Source: Actinoallomurus spadix
Lineage (GTDB): Bacteria; Actinomycetota; Actinomycetes; Streptosporangiales; Streptosporangiaceae
Reading direction: 5' to 3'
Length of the DNA: 64,000 nucleotides
Assembly (NCBI RefSeq): GCF_024055725.1
Contig: NZ_JAMXMX010000032.1
Coordinates: forward strand, 1-64,000
The position numbers and the translations under genes are program-made. This document shows positions 55,061 through 64,000 of the stretch, piece by piece. The notes beneath the pieces were generated by a model. The model ran no database searches, was not told the DNA's origin, and worked only from the letters and a program-made list of their open reading frames with translations. The first letter of the stretch is position 1, and each line of letters opens with the position of its first letter.

Positions 55061-56689
55061 ATGGACGCTGTCACGAACGTACCGGTCCCCGTGAACGAGC
55101 CGGTGAGGGCGTACGCCCCCGGCGGCCAGGACCGGACCGGCCTCGAAGCGAAGATCAAGGAGCTCGCCGGCGAGCGGATCGACCTCACGATGACCATCGG
55201 GGGCGAGCAGCGGCTCGGCGGCGGGCGGCCGATCGACACGGTGCAGCCGCACAAGCACCGGCACGTCCTCGGCCAGGCACGTGAGGCGACCGACGACGAC
55301 GTGCGCGCGGCCATCGACGCCGCGCGGCGGGCCGCACCGGGCTGGCGGGCGTTGTCGTTCGACGACCGCGCCGCGATCTTCCTGAAGGCCGCCGACCTGC
55401 TGTCCGGTCCCTGGCGCAACACGCTGAACGCCGCGACCATCCTGGGGCAGTCGAAGTCGGTGCAGCAGGCCGAGATCGACGCGGCGTGCGAGTTCATCGA
55501 CTTCCTGCGCTTCAACGTCTCGTTCGCCCGCGAGTTGTACGCCCAGCAGCCGATCAGCTCGCCGGGCGTGTGGAACCGCCTGGAGTACCGGCCGCTGGAG
55601 GGCTTCGTCCTCGCGATCACGCCGTTCAACTTCACGGCGATCGCCGGGAACCTGCCGACCTCCGCCGCGCTCATGGGCAACGTCGTCGTGTGGAAGCCCT
55701 CGCCGACGCAAGCGTTCGCCGCGCACTTCACGATGCGCCTCCTGGAGGCGGCCGGCCTGCCGCCCGGCGTGATCAACCTGGTCACCGGCAACGGCGAGGC
55801 GGTCTCGAACATCGCGCTGCGGCACCCGGACCTGGCCGGCATCCACTTCACCGGCTCGACCGCGACCTTCCAGCACCTGTGGCGCACCGTCGGGGAGAAC
55901 ATCGCCGGCTACCGCACCTACCCGCGGCTCGTCGGCGAGACCGGCGGCAAGGACTTCGTCGTCGCCCACCCGTCGGCGGACCCGCGGGTGCTGTCCACCG
56001 CGCTGATCCGCGGCGCGTTCGAGTACCAGGGCCAGAAGTGCTCCGCCGCCTCCCGGGCGTACGTCCCGCGCTCGGTGTGGAACACCATGCGCGACGACTT
56101 CCTCGGCACGGTCGAGTCGCTGACGATGGGCGACGTCGCCGAGGACCTGTCGGTGTTCATGGGCGCCGTGATCGACGACCGGGCGTTCGCCAAGCACCGG
56201 GCCGCGATCGAGCGGGCCCGGTCCCACGACGCCATCGACCTCCTGGTCGGCGGCGGCCTCGACGACTCCGAGGGCTACTTCGTCCAGCCGACGGTGCTGC
56301 AGAGCGCCGACCCGGAGGACGAGATCTTCACCACGGAGTACTTCGGCCCGATCCTCGGCGTGCACGTCTACGACGACGCCGACTACGACACGGTGCTCAC
56401 CCAGATGGAGGGCGCCGCGCCGTACGGCCTGACCGGATCGATCATCGCGCAGGACCGCCGGGCCATCGCCGAGGCGTCGGAGAAGCTGCGGTTCGCCGCC
56501 GGCAACTTCTACGTCAACGACAAGCCGACCGGCGCGGTCGTCGGGCAGCAGCCGTTCGGCGGGTCGCGGGCCAGCGGCACCAACGACAAGGCCGGCTCGA
56601 TCTTCAACCTGACGCGATGGGTGAGCACGCGCGCGGTCAAGGAGACGTTCGCGCCGCCGACGGACCACCGGTACCCCCACATGGGGTGA
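55061..56689 (+). CDS. pruA: L-glutamate gamma-semialdehyde dehydrogenase (1-pyrroline-5-carboxylate dehydrogenase)
   Basis: 542 aa. It oxidises glutamate semialdehyde, derived from proline, to glutamate with NAD. Features are FVLAITPFNFTAIAGNLP, VWKPSPTQ, HFTGSTATFQHLW, ETGGKDFVV (general-base Glu) and GQKCSAASRAYVP (catalytic Cys). The C-terminus has PFGGSRASGTNDKAG. The ATG at 55061 has GGGGAG upstream. The partner proline dehydrogenase gene, often adjacent, is not in the window. Confidence 0.95.
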   Translation: MDAVTNVPVPVNEPVRAYAPGGQDRTGLEAKIKELAGERIDLTMTIGGEQRLGGGRPIDTVQPHKHRHVLGQAREATDDDVRAAIDAARRAAPGWRALSFDDRAAIFLKAADLLSGPWRNTLNAATILGQSKSVQQAEIDAACEFIDFLRFNVSFARELYAQQPISSPGVWNRLEYRPLEGFVLAITPFNFTAIAGNLPTSAALMGNVVVWKPSPTQAFAAHFTMRLLEAAGLPPGVINLVTGNGEAVSNIALRHPDLAGIHFTGSTATFQHLWRTVGENIAGYRTYPRLVGETGGKDFVVAHPSADPRVLSTALIRGAFEYQGQKCSAASRAYVPRSVWNTMRDDFLGTVESLTMGDVAEDLSVFMGAVIDDRAFAKHRAAIERARSHDAIDLLVGGGLDDSEGYFVQPTVLQSADPEDEIFTTEYFGPILGVHVYDDADYDTVLTQMEGAAPYGLTGSIIAQDRRAIAEASEKLRFAAGNFYVNDKPTGAVVGQQPFGGSRASGTNDKAGSIFNLTRWVSTRAVKETFAPPTDHRYPHMG

Positions 56690-56763
56690 TCGCCTTCCCG
56701 CCTCCCGGCGAGTAGCCTGGCCTGTGACCAGGCAATATGCGTGGCACGCCTCGGGGGGAACGT

Positions 56764-57309
56764 GTGCGGCGTCTGACGTCATTGGCCGCCGTCGTCGGCT
56801 GTGCGGCGGCGGCCGGGTACGCGGTCAAGGCGCTCACCGTGCCCGAGCCGCGGCCCGCCCGTGTCATCGACGCGGACGGGGACGCCGACCTCACCCACCT
56901 GTCGCTCCACGCCGACCCGCGGCTGGTTCCCGTGACCGGCCACCGGCTCGTCCCCGGGCGCCGCGCCCGGTACGCCTTCACCGTCACGAACGCGGGCACC
57001 GAGGGCGTCCGGCACGTCGTGGCGCGCAGCGTCAAGGTGTCGGCGCCCGGAACGGACGACCGGCTGGCCGTCGTCTCCGTCAGCGATCCGTCGTGCTCGG
57101 CGATCGGCAGGGTCGAGTGCATCTTCCAGCGGCTGGCGCCGGGGGAGAGCAGGACGGTGCGCGTCGTCGTGGACACCCCGGCGGACCGCCCGCCGCGCGG
57201 GCGGATGACGATCAACACGTTCCTGGGCCGGTTCACCGGGCCGGTCGGCGGGACGATCCCGCTGGAGGTGATCGGCGAGGTCAGGCCGACCACGGGGCGA
57301 TTCCCCTGA
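56764..57309 (+). CDS. Exported or membrane-anchored hypothetical protein
   Basis: 181 aa from GTG 56764, chosen for the GGGGGGAA box just before it; ATG 56737 is also in frame. An uncleaved or cleaved N-terminal helix (LTSLAAVVGCAAAAGYAV) precedes one beta-sandwich domain resembling DUF11 (RYAFTVTNAGTEGVRHVV, RLAPGESRTVRVVVDTP) with two Cys (PSCSAIGRVEC). It is probably on the outer face of the membrane. The function is unknown. Confidence 0.7.
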   Translation: MRRLTSLAAVVGCAAAAGYAVKALTVPEPRPARVIDADGDADLTHLSLHADPRLVPVTGHRLVPGRRARYAFTVTNAGTEGVRHVVARSVKVSAPGTDDRLAVVSVSDPSCSAIGRVECIFQRLAPGESRTVRVVVDTPADRPPRGRMTINTFLGRFTGPVGGTIPLEVIGEVRPTTGRFP

Positions 57310-57388
57310 CACCGGGTTTGCGCCGGACGGGGCTCAGCCTCCACGATTGACCGGCCCTCTTGTGTCCACCGTGTGCGGGAGACCGTCG

Positions 57389-58099
57389 ATGCCTCGTCTG
57401 GTGCTGTGGAACGTCGATCACACACTGGTCGACGTCGGCAAGGTGACCCGGGAGGCGTACGCCGAGGCGTTCGAGCGCGTGACCGGGCGGCCGCTCGTCC
57501 GCCTCGCGCCGGCCGCCGGGCGTACCGAGTCGGAGATCATCTTCGAGACCCTGGCGTTCAACGACGTCGCCCCGACCGAGGATCACCTACCGGAGTTCAT
57601 GGCCGCGCTGGCCGACGCGTTCGCGGCGCGCAAGGGCGCGGTCCGCAAGGAGGGCCGCGTGCTGCCGGGAGCCCGCGAGGCCCTCGCGGCGGTGGCCAGG
57701 CGGCGCGGCGTCGTGCAGTCGGTGCTGACCGGCTCGATCCGGCCGAACGCCGTCACCAAGCTGAAGGCGCTCGGCCTGGCCAAGTACCTCGACTTCGAGG
57801 TCGGCGGGTACGGCTCGGAGACCTACCCCAAGGCCGCCCTGGTGGAGCTGGCCCGCACGCGTGCGGCGGAGCGGCACGGCGGTGTGATCGCCGAGGACGC
57901 GACCGTGCTCGTGGCCGACTCCCCGCGCGACGTGCAGGCCGCGAAGATCGCCCGCGCCAGGATGCTCGCGGTCGCGACGGGCACCGCGACCCAGGCGGAG
58001 CTGCGCGGCGCGGGCGCGGACGTCGTGCTGCCGAGCCTCGCCGAGACCGAGACGGTCGTCGCCGCGATCGAGGAGCTCACCGCGACGCCACCGGCGTGA
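57389..58099 (+). CDS. HAD-like protein with Asn in place of the nucleophile Asp
   Basis: 236 aa. The fold follows HAD phosphatases (motif II VLTGSIRPNAVTKL, motif III Lys in YPKAALVEL, motif IV LVADSPRDVQAAKIA). However, motif I reads LVLWNVDHTLVDVG, so the first catalytic Asp of DxDxT is Asn. The second Asp is kept. Phosphatase activity through an aspartyl-phosphate should be lost or much reduced, and a binding or regulatory role is possible. It stands alone before the acetoacetyl-CoA synthetase gene. Confidence 0.82.
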   Translation: MPRLVLWNVDHTLVDVGKVTREAYAEAFERVTGRPLVRLAPAAGRTESEIIFETLAFNDVAPTEDHLPEFMAALADAFAARKGAVRKEGRVLPGAREALAAVARRRGVVQSVLTGSIRPNAVTKLKALGLAKYLDFEVGGYGSETYPKAALVELARTRAAERHGGVIAEDATVLVADSPRDVQAAKIARARMLAVATGTATQAELRGAGADVVLPSLAETETVVAAIEELTATPPA

Positions 58100-58185
58100 G
58101 GGCCGAGTCACCAGGGGCCGGCATTGCGGCCGGTGGCCGCCCCCGTGAATGCTGGGTGCCAGCGAAAACGTGAGGAGGCCCTGCC

Positions 58186-60162
58186 GTGTCCGTTGCCGAG
58201 GGTGATCTGTTGTGGGAGCCGTCCGAGGAGGTCCGCCGGACCGCCCGTGTCGCGCGGTTCATGCGCGAGCGCGGGATCGACTCGTACGACGAGCTGTGGC
58301 GCTGGTCCGTCACCGACGTCGGCGGGTTCTGGGACGCGATCTGGTCCTACTTCGGAGTGCTGGGCGACCGCGGCGACGGGCCGGCGCTGGAACGCTCCGA
58401 GATGCCGGGCGCGCGCTGGTTCCCCGGCGCGACGCTCAACCACGCGCGCAACGCGCTGCGCCGGGCCGAGGAGGACCCCGGCGCCACGGCGGTGATCTTC
58501 CGGACGGAGGCCGACGACGGTGACCAGGCCGGCGAGGGCTCCGGCGGGGCGTCCCGCTCGCGGACGCTGACGTACGGCGAGCTCGCCGCCGAGGTCGCCG
58601 AGGTGCGCGCCGGGCTGCGGGCGCTCGGCGTCGGCCGGGGCGACCGCGTCGCGGCGTACGTCCCGAACATCCCCGAGGCCCTGGTCGCCTTCCTCGCGAC
58701 CGCGTCCCTGGGCGCGGTGTGGTCGTCGTGCTCGCCCGACTTCGGCGCGCCGAGCGTGATCGACCGGTTCACCCAGATCGAGCCGAAGGTGCTGATCGCG
58801 GTGGACGGCTACGCCTACAACGGCAAGCGGTTCGACCGGTCCTCGGTCGTCCGCGACATCCAGGCGTCGCTGCCCACACTGACGGCCACGGTCACGATCC
58901 CCTGCCTCGACCCGGACGCCCCCGCGATCGGGGAGGGCCGCGCGCTCCGCTACGCCGACCTGCGGCGTGACGGCGAGCCGCTCGCCTTCGAGGCGGTGCC
59001 CTTCGACCACCCGCTGTGGATCCTGTACTCCTCGGGCACCACGGGCCTGCCCAAGCCGATCGTGCACGGCCACGGCGGCATCGTCCTGGAGCACCTCAAG
59101 GCCCTCAGCTTCCACCAGGACCTCGGCCCCGGCGACGTGTTCCTCTGGTACACGACGACCGGCTGGATGATGTGGAACTACCTCATCGGCGGCCTCCTCG
59201 TCGGCGCGACCGTCGTGCTGTACGACGGGGCGCCGAACGGCGACACGCTGTGGCGGCTGGCCGCCGAGACCGGGGTCACCTACTTCGGGGTCGGCGCGCC
59301 GTACGTCCTGGCGTCGATGAAGGCGGGTCTCGACCCCGGCCGGACGCATGACCTGTCCCGGCTGCGCGGGATCGGCTCGACGGGTTCGCCGCTGCCGCCC
59401 GAGGGCTTCGGTTGGCTGTACGACCACGTCGGCCGGGACCTGCTGGTCGGCTCGTTCTCCGGCGGCACGGACGTGGCCACCGGGTTCGTCGGGCCCTGCC
59501 CGCTGCTGCCGCTGCGCGCGGGCGTCATCCAGTGCCGTGGGCTCGGCGCGAAGGTCGAGGCGTACGACGAGAAGGGCGAGCCGGTCATCGGCGAGGTCGG
59601 GGAGCTGGTGCTCACCGAGCCGATGCCGTCCATGCCGATCTACTTCTGGAACGACGAGGGCGGCGAGCGCTACCGCGACTCCTACTTCGGCGTGTACGAG
59701 GGCGTCTGGCGGCACGGCGACTGGATCAAGGTGCTGCCCGACGGCGGGTGCGTGATCTACGGGCGGTCCGACTCCACCCTCAACCGCGGGGGCGTCCGCA
59801 TGGGCACCGCCGACTTCTACCGTGTCGTCGAGGGCTTCGACGAGATCGCCGACTCCCTCGTCGTCGACACCGGGCAGCTCGGCGCGGAGGGCCGGCTGCT
59901 GCTGTACGTCCAGCTCGCCGAGGGCGTCGACCTGTCCGATGACCTGGCCGGCCGGATCCGCGCCGCCCTGCGCTCGACGCTGTCCCCGCGGCACGTACCC
60001 GACGAGATCCGGGTCGTGCCGGGAGTGCCGCGCACCCTGTCCGGTAAGAAGCTGGAGGTTCCAGTCCGTAAGATCTTGCTTGGCACGCCCATCGACAAGG
60101 CGGCGAATCCGGACGCGATGGCCAACCCCGAAGTGCTGCGCCACTTCACGCCGGATTCCTGA
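58186..60162 (+). CDS. Acetoacetyl-CoA synthetase
   Basis: 658 aa with a GTG start after GAGGAGG. It activates acetoacetate with ATP and CoA. ANL-family core motifs are LYSSGTTGLPKPIVHGHGG (P-loop), WYTTTGWMMWNYL, GSFSGGTDVATGFVG, and C-terminal RTLSGKKLEVPVRKIL with the adenylating Lys. The N-terminal WSVTDVGGFWDAIWSYFGV is typical of acetoacetate-CoA ligases. It probably feeds ketone-body carbon into acetyl-CoA or polyhydroxybutyrate metabolism. No thiolase gene is adjacent. Confidence 0.93.
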   Translation: MSVAEGDLLWEPSEEVRRTARVARFMRERGIDSYDELWRWSVTDVGGFWDAIWSYFGVLGDRGDGPALERSEMPGARWFPGATLNHARNALRRAEEDPGATAVIFRTEADDGDQAGEGSGGASRSRTLTYGELAAEVAEVRAGLRALGVGRGDRVAAYVPNIPEALVAFLATASLGAVWSSCSPDFGAPSVIDRFTQIEPKVLIAVDGYAYNGKRFDRSSVVRDIQASLPTLTATVTIPCLDPDAPAIGEGRALRYADLRRDGEPLAFEAVPFDHPLWILYSSGTTGLPKPIVHGHGGIVLEHLKALSFHQDLGPGDVFLWYTTTGWMMWNYLIGGLLVGATVVLYDGAPNGDTLWRLAAETGVTYFGVGAPYVLASMKAGLDPGRTHDLSRLRGIGSTGSPLPPEGFGWLYDHVGRDLLVGSFSGGTDVATGFVGPCPLLPLRAGVIQCRGLGAKVEAYDEKGEPVIGEVGELVLTEPMPSMPIYFWNDEGGERYRDSYFGVYEGVWRHGDWIKVLPDGGCVIYGRSDSTLNRGGVRMGTADFYRVVEGFDEIADSLVVDTGQLGAEGRLLLYVQLAEGVDLSDDLAGRIRAALRSTLSPRHVPDEIRVVPGVPRTLSGKKLEVPVRKILLGTPIDKAANPDAMANPEVLRHFTPDS

Positions 60163-60400
60163 CCCACGGGCCGGGCGCGTCTCTCGTACGGGACATGTCC
60201 GTCACCTGCTGCGACCCGCCCTGGGCACGCGACGTCGGTGGGGATATGTTCGGCAGATGCGGTTCGTCGCCCATGCTCTGATCGGCGGGCCGGCAGGGGA
60301 GTGACCAGCCCCGGCCGGCCGGCCGAACCAGCGGGACGTCGACCGCATCTCAACCGATATGCCCGACCGTGGGGACGGTCGGCGGGGAGCGACGGAAGGG

Positions 60401-62275
60401 ATGCGGTCGGCCATGGACCGGACTGCGGTGGACCATAATGCGAATCCCCTGCAGCCAGGTGATCCTCGGCGGCTGGGGGAGTACGACCTCATCGGACGGC
60501 TGGGACGGGGCGGCCAGGGCGCCGTCTTCCTGGGCAGGTCCCCCGAGGGCGCCCAGGTCGCGATCAAGCTGCTCCACTCGGAGCTGGCGCAGGACGCCAG
60601 GGCGCGTACCCGCTTCGAGCGTGAGGTGACCGCCGCCAAGCGGGTCGCGCGGTTCTGCACCGCGCAGGTGCTCGACGCCGACGTCGCGGGGGACCGCCCG
60701 TACATCGTGAGCGAGTTCGTCCCCGGGCGTTCGCTGTACGACGTGATCAAGGAGAGCGGGCCGGTCGGCGGCGCGGCGCTGGAGCGGCTCGCGATCGGCA
60801 CGGTCACCGCGCTCGTCGCCATCCACCAGGCGGGCGTCGTGCACCGCGATCTCAAGCCGCACAACGTGCTGCTCGGGCCCGACGGCCCACGGGTGATCGA
60901 CTTCGGTATCGCGCGGGCACTGGACGGCACCTCGACGGTGTCCAGCCGCGTCGTCGGTACCCCCGCCTACATGGCCCCGGAGCAGATCCGCGGCGAGACG
61001 GTCGGGCCGGCCGCCGACATCTTCGCGTGGGCCGCCACGATGGTCTTCGCGGCCACCGGGACCCCGCCCTTCGGCAGCGACATGATCTCCGCGGTGGTCA
61101 ACCGGATCCTCACCGAGGAGCCCCGCACCGGGGATCTGCCAGCCGAGCTGCAGGCGCTCGTCGCCGCGTGCCTGGACAAGGACCCCGGGAGGCGGCCCAC
61201 CGCCAACGCCCTCCTGCTGCGCCTGCTCGGCGGTGGCCGGCAGGCCGCCCAGGGGCCGGAGTCCTCCCCGACCAAGGTGCTGCCGCCGGTCGAGACCATG
61301 GCCGGCGACGGTCCCCTGGCGGTCCCCGCCGACCTGCTCGAGCACGCGGCCACGGTCGCCGCCCAGCGGACCCCGCCCGGCGGCTCGGCCTTCGCCGGCG
61401 CGCCGGGTTCCGGCGCCGCCGGCCCCAAGTACCCCGTCGCGGCCAAGTACCCCGTCGCGGCGGCACAGCCGGCGCCCACGCCTCGGGCCGAGGAGCGGAC
61501 CCCCACCCTCGCGGCGGGGGAGCAGACCCCGGCCTTCGGCGCGGGGGAGCGGACGCCCGCCTACGGGGCGGAGGCGCGCACCGCGCCGGTCCTGCCGCCG
61601 GTGGCCGGAACGCCCGGCCGGCCGTCCGTCGCGGGGGAGCCGACCTCACCGGTCCTCCCGCCCGTGCCCGGTGCCGCACCGGTCCCCCACGGGGGCTGGT
61701 CGGCGATGTCGAAGGGCCGCCGGAGGCTCGCCGCCGCCGGGGCGGCGGTCGCCGCGGCCGCGGCGGTCGTCGTCGCGCTGGCCCTGACCTTCAACGGCAA
61801 CGACCGCACCGGGCAGAACACCGGGTACAACCCGAACGGCACGCAGAGCCACATGTCCCCCTCCCAGACCGCCCACGGCAACGACGGCGTGCCGGTCGGC
61901 ATCCCCTCGTCGGCTCCCACCCACACGGCGCCGACGCCGACGGACTCCTCCACGCCCACCTACTCGCCGACGCCGACCTATTCGCCCACGCCGACGCATT
62001 CCTCCACCCCGACGCACTCGTCCACCCCTACGCACTCGTCGACCCCCACCAGTGGCACCGGGGGCGGATCGAGCACCGGCACCGGCGGCACCGGATCCGA
62101 CTCGGGCCACACCGGGGGCGGAACGGGGACCGGCGGCGGCACCGGGACGGGCGGCGGCACCGGGACCGGCGGGGACACGGGCGGCGGGTCCGGGACGACC
62201 ACCGGCCAGGGCGTGGACTCTCAGACCACGCCCCGCGCCCACTCCGGCGCCACGACCGGTGACGGGGGCGCCTGA
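60401..62275 (+). CDS. Membrane Ser/Thr protein kinase with repetitive extracellular tail
   Basis: About 624 aa; ATG 60413 is an equally possible start. The Hanks-type kinase domain spans residues 25-280: LGRGGQGAVFLG, VAIKLL (catalytic Lys), HRDLKPHNVLL, IDFGIARAL and GTPAYMAPEQIRG. A Pro/Ala linker (300-445) contains an 18-bp tandem duplication (KYPVAAKYPVAA). One membrane helix is at about residues 460-480. The outer tail is Pro/Thr-rich (THSSTPTHSSTP) then Gly/Thr-rich (GTGGGTGTGGG). There is no PASTA domain, so the ligand, if any, is unlike PknB. Confidence 0.92.
   Translation: MRSAMDRTAVDHNANPLQPGDPRRLGEYDLIGRLGRGGQGAVFLGRSPEGAQVAIKLLHSELAQDARARTRFEREVTAAKRVARFCTAQVLDADVAGDRPYIVSEFVPGRSLYDVIKESGPVGGAALERLAIGTVTALVAIHQAGVVHRDLKPHNVLLGPDGPRVIDFGIARALDGTSTVSSRVVGTPAYMAPEQIRGETVGPAADIFAWAATMVFAATGTPPFGSDMISAVVNRILTEEPRTGDLPAELQALVAACLDKDPGRRPTANALLLRLLGGGRQAAQGPESSPTKVLPPVETMAGDGPLAVPADLLEHAATVAAQRTPPGGSAFAGAPGSGAAGPKYPVAAKYPVAAAQPAPTPRAEERTPTLAAGEQTPAFGAGERTPAYGAEARTAPVLPPVAGTPGRPSVAGEPTSPVLPPVPGAAPVPHGGWSAMSKGRRRLAAAGAAVAAAAAVVVALALTFNGNDRTGQNTGYNPNGTQSHMSPSQTAHGNDGVPVGIPSSAPTHTAPTPTDSSTPTYSPTPTYSPTPTHSSTPTHSSTPTHSSTPTSGTGGGSSTGTGGTGSDSGHTGGGTGTGGGTGTGGGTGTGGDTGGGSGTTTGQGVDSQTTPRAHSGATTGDGGA
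61925..62195 (+). repeat. Low-complexity tandem repeats encoding the kinase tail
   Basis: Two repeat blocks lie in frame: about ten copies of a 12-15-bp Thr-Pro-Ser unit (61925-62050), then four or five copies of an 18-bp Gly-Thr unit (62105-62190). They encode an extracellular disordered stalk. Copy number probably varies between strains. Confidence 0.7.
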
Positions 62276-62634
62276 CCGGGTCTCATCCGGGTCGGACAAT
62301 CTCCGTTTACGCGTTAATGTGGCCGCCGTGAGCACAACACCACAACGGCGTGGTGCGGCCGCGTTCGCTTCCGGCGTGTCCGGACACGGATGCGGCGTGC
62401 CCGGGCGTAGCTTCGTAAACGACGGCCCCTGGCGACTCGCCGAAGATCTTCTCGAATCCGACGAGATCGGCGCTGCGGCGCCCCGCATGGTCGGCCCACC
62501 CACGGAACCCCCGTCGCCGTGGCCGACCACGTTCCCGACCGGTCTTGGCGGGAACAACGGTCGCCGAGCCCGCGACCGCGTTGAGTGGATTTGCGAAGGT
62601 ATTGAGGGAGAATCGGAATGAGGGGCGAAGGCGC
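62276..62634. other. 359-bp gap before the glutamate dehydrogenase gene
   Basis: It holds the promoter of the large GDH gene. A 97-codon GTG frame (62328-62621) ends 13 bp before the GDH start. It has two Cys in its first half, no recognisable domain and weaker GC bias at third positions, so I list it only as a possibility. GAGGGAG and GGGGCGAAGG stretches near 62604-62630 could serve as ribosome binding sites. Confidence 0.4.
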
Positions 62635-64000
62635 ATGAGCGCGAGTGCCAACGTCAGCGGCACCGCCGGACTCGACGACGCGAAGGACGAACTGCTGGAG
62701 CGTGCGGCACGGGCGTGCACGCACACTCCCGGCGTGCGGCACGACGCCGGGGAGATCCTCGGCTACTTGAGGTTCTACTACCGGCACGTCGCACCGGAGG
62801 ATCTGCTCGACCGCGACCCGGTGGACGTCTGCGGCCCGGCGATGGTGCACCGCCACCTCGGCGAGGAACGGCCGCAGGGGCGGGCCAAGGTGCGGGCGTT
62901 CACCCCGACGATCGAGGAGTACGGCTGGGACCCCGGGCACAGCGTCGTGCAGGTGGTCACCGACGACATGCCGTACCTCGTCGACTCGGTGGTGATGGAG
63001 CTCAACCGGCACCGCCTCGCGACGCACCTGATCGTCCACCCGCAGCTCCGGGTCACCCGCGACGTGACCGGCAGCCTCCAGCAGGTCGGCGCGGGCGACG
63101 GCCTCGTGCTGGAGGAGTCCTGGATCCACATCGAGATCGACCGGCAGAGCGACCGGGTGCTGCTGGACGAGCTCGAGGCCGACCTGCAGCGGGTGCTGGG
63201 CGACGTGCGCGCCGCCGTCGAGGACGAGCAGAAGATGCGCGCGCTGGCGGGCGCCATCGCGGTCGAGGTCGCCGAGAGGCGGCCGCCGCTGCCGGACCGG
63301 GAGATCACCGACGGCGTCGAGCTGCTGGACTGGCTCGCCGACGACCACTTCACCTTCCTCGGCTACCGCGAGTACAAGCTGGAGGACGGGCCGGACGGCG
63401 AGCAGCTGCGCGCGGTCCCCGGCACCGGCCTGGGCATCCTGCGCTCCGACCAGGCGGAGTCCACGAGCTTCGCGTCCCTGCCGCAGCAGGTGCGCTCGAA
63501 GGCGCGGGAACCGCAGCTGCTGATCCTCACCAAGGCCAACTCGCGGGCGACCGTGCACCGCTCGGCGTACCTCGACTACGTCGGGGTCAAGAAGTTCGGG
63601 GAGAACGGCGAGGTCGTCGGCGAGCGCCGCTTCCTCGGACTGTTCACCCACACCGCCTACAGCGAGAGCATCGCGCACATTCCCGTCCTGCGGCACAAGC
63701 TGGAGGAGGTCCTCGGCCACGCCGGGCTGGCCGCCGACAGCTACGACGGCAAGGACCTCATCGAGATCCTCGAGACCTACCCCCGCGACGACCTCTTCCA
63801 GATCTCCGTCGCCGAACTGCTGCCCATCGCCCTCGGCGTGCTGCGGCTGCGGGAGCGCAAGCAGCTGAAGCTGTTCGTCCGCAAGGACGAGTACGGCCGG
63901 TACATGTCGTGCCTGGTCTTCCTGCCCCGGGACCGGTACACCACGCAGATCCGCCTGCGCATCCAGGACATCCTGCTGCGGGCGTACGACGGCGTCTCCG
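62635..64000 (+). CDS. Large NAD-specific glutamate dehydrogenase (5' part)
   Basis: About 455 codons are present; the family is about 1600 aa, so most of it lies outside. The start at ATG 62635 follows GGGGCGAAGG. Visible N-terminal features are VVQVVTDDMPYLVDSVVMELNRH (in two parts, the ACT-like regulatory region near residue 105-130), LEESWIHIEIDRQSD, LDWLADDHFTFLGYREYKL and LFVRKDEYGRYMSCLVFLPRD. It deaminates glutamate to 2-oxoglutarate with NAD. It belongs to the Bac_GDH type known from Streptomyces and mycobacteria. Confidence 0.93.
   Translation, partial: MSASANVSGTAGLDDAKDELLERAARACTHTPGVRHDAGEILGYLRFYYRHVAPEDLLDRDPVDVCGPAMVHRHLGEERPQGRAKVRAFTPTIEEYGWDPGHSVVQVVTDDMPYLVDSVVMELNRHRLATHLIVHPQLRVTRDVTGSLQQVGAGDGLVLEESWIHIEIDRQSDRVLLDELEADLQRVLGDVRAAVEDEQKMRALAGAIAVEVAERRPPLPDREITDGVELLDWLADDHFTFLGYREYKLEDGPDGEQLRAVPGTGLGILRSDQAESTSFASLPQQVRSKAREPQLLILTKANSRATVHRSAYLDYVGVKKFGENGEVVGERRFLGLFTHTAYSESIAHIPVLRHKLEEVLGHAGLAADSYDGKDLIEILETYPRDDLFQISVAELLPIALGVLRLRERKQLKLFVRKDEYGRYMSCLVFLPRDRYTTQIRLRIQDILLRAYDGVS

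Overview
The window is chromosomal DNA of a very GC-rich actinomycete. Third codon positions are almost all G or C, GTG and TTG starts are common, and ATGA/GTGA gene overlaps are frequent. MtrAB-LpqB, DasR, SpoIIM-like/RDD/MoxR and HGxxPAAW-family genes are all present. Gene content fits the Streptosporangiales (Thermomonosporaceae or Streptosporangiaceae type) better than Mycobacterium, but I cannot name a genus. I see no rRNA, tRNA, CRISPR array, insertion sequence or prophage.

1-10.3 kb: a NarL-type two-component pair (the regulator runs off the left edge), an AhpD-like protein, a MerR regulator, two adjacent S-adenosylhomocysteine hydrolase family genes, a hemerythrin-like protein, two unknown proteins (one secreted), and divergent RDD and SpoIIM-like membrane proteins.

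10.3-16.3 kb (minus strand): a Uma2 nuclease-like gene, then an operon of five envelope-associated genes (DUF58, MoxR, DUF4350, DUF4129, multi-pass membrane protein). Between DUF4129 and DUF4350 sit two copies of a 68-bp repeat. Each copy is a 23-codon reading frame chained to its neighbours by ATGA overlaps.

16.5-30.1 kb: a conserved block, mtnA-mtrA-mtrB-lpqB-comF, then hpf with a long structured leader (raiA-type RNA candidate), a NarL regulator, a YcaQ-like glycosylase, an HGxxPAAW-family membrane protein, secA and an Rv3235-like gene. This is housekeeping cell-wall, division, ribosome-hibernation and protein-export machinery.

30.5-46.1 kb: a 56-residue secreted peptide, then an amino-sugar and cell-wall-sugar salvage region. 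It holds DasR with a palindromic dre-like operator, a SIS-type glucosamine-6-phosphate deaminase candidate, ptsH-ptsI, a TetR/SDR pair, two exported GH3 N-acetylglucosaminidases, a BadF-type amino-sugar kinase, an RpiR regulator, murQ and a three-gene ABC sugar importer. Together they suggest a route from extracellular muropeptide fragments through uptake and phosphorylation to MurQ, controlled by DasR and the RpiR protein.

46.1-64 kb: a frameshifted DUF3800 gene in less GC-rich DNA, an Amt transporter, a large secreted protein with seven Cys-pair units, an unknown protein, cutC, three HAD-fold proteins (one with Asn at the nucleophile position), a DUF6912 protein, pruA, an exported protein, acetoacetyl-CoA synthetase, a membrane Ser/Thr kinase with a repetitive tail, and the 5' part of a large NAD-dependent glutamate dehydrogenase running off the right edge.
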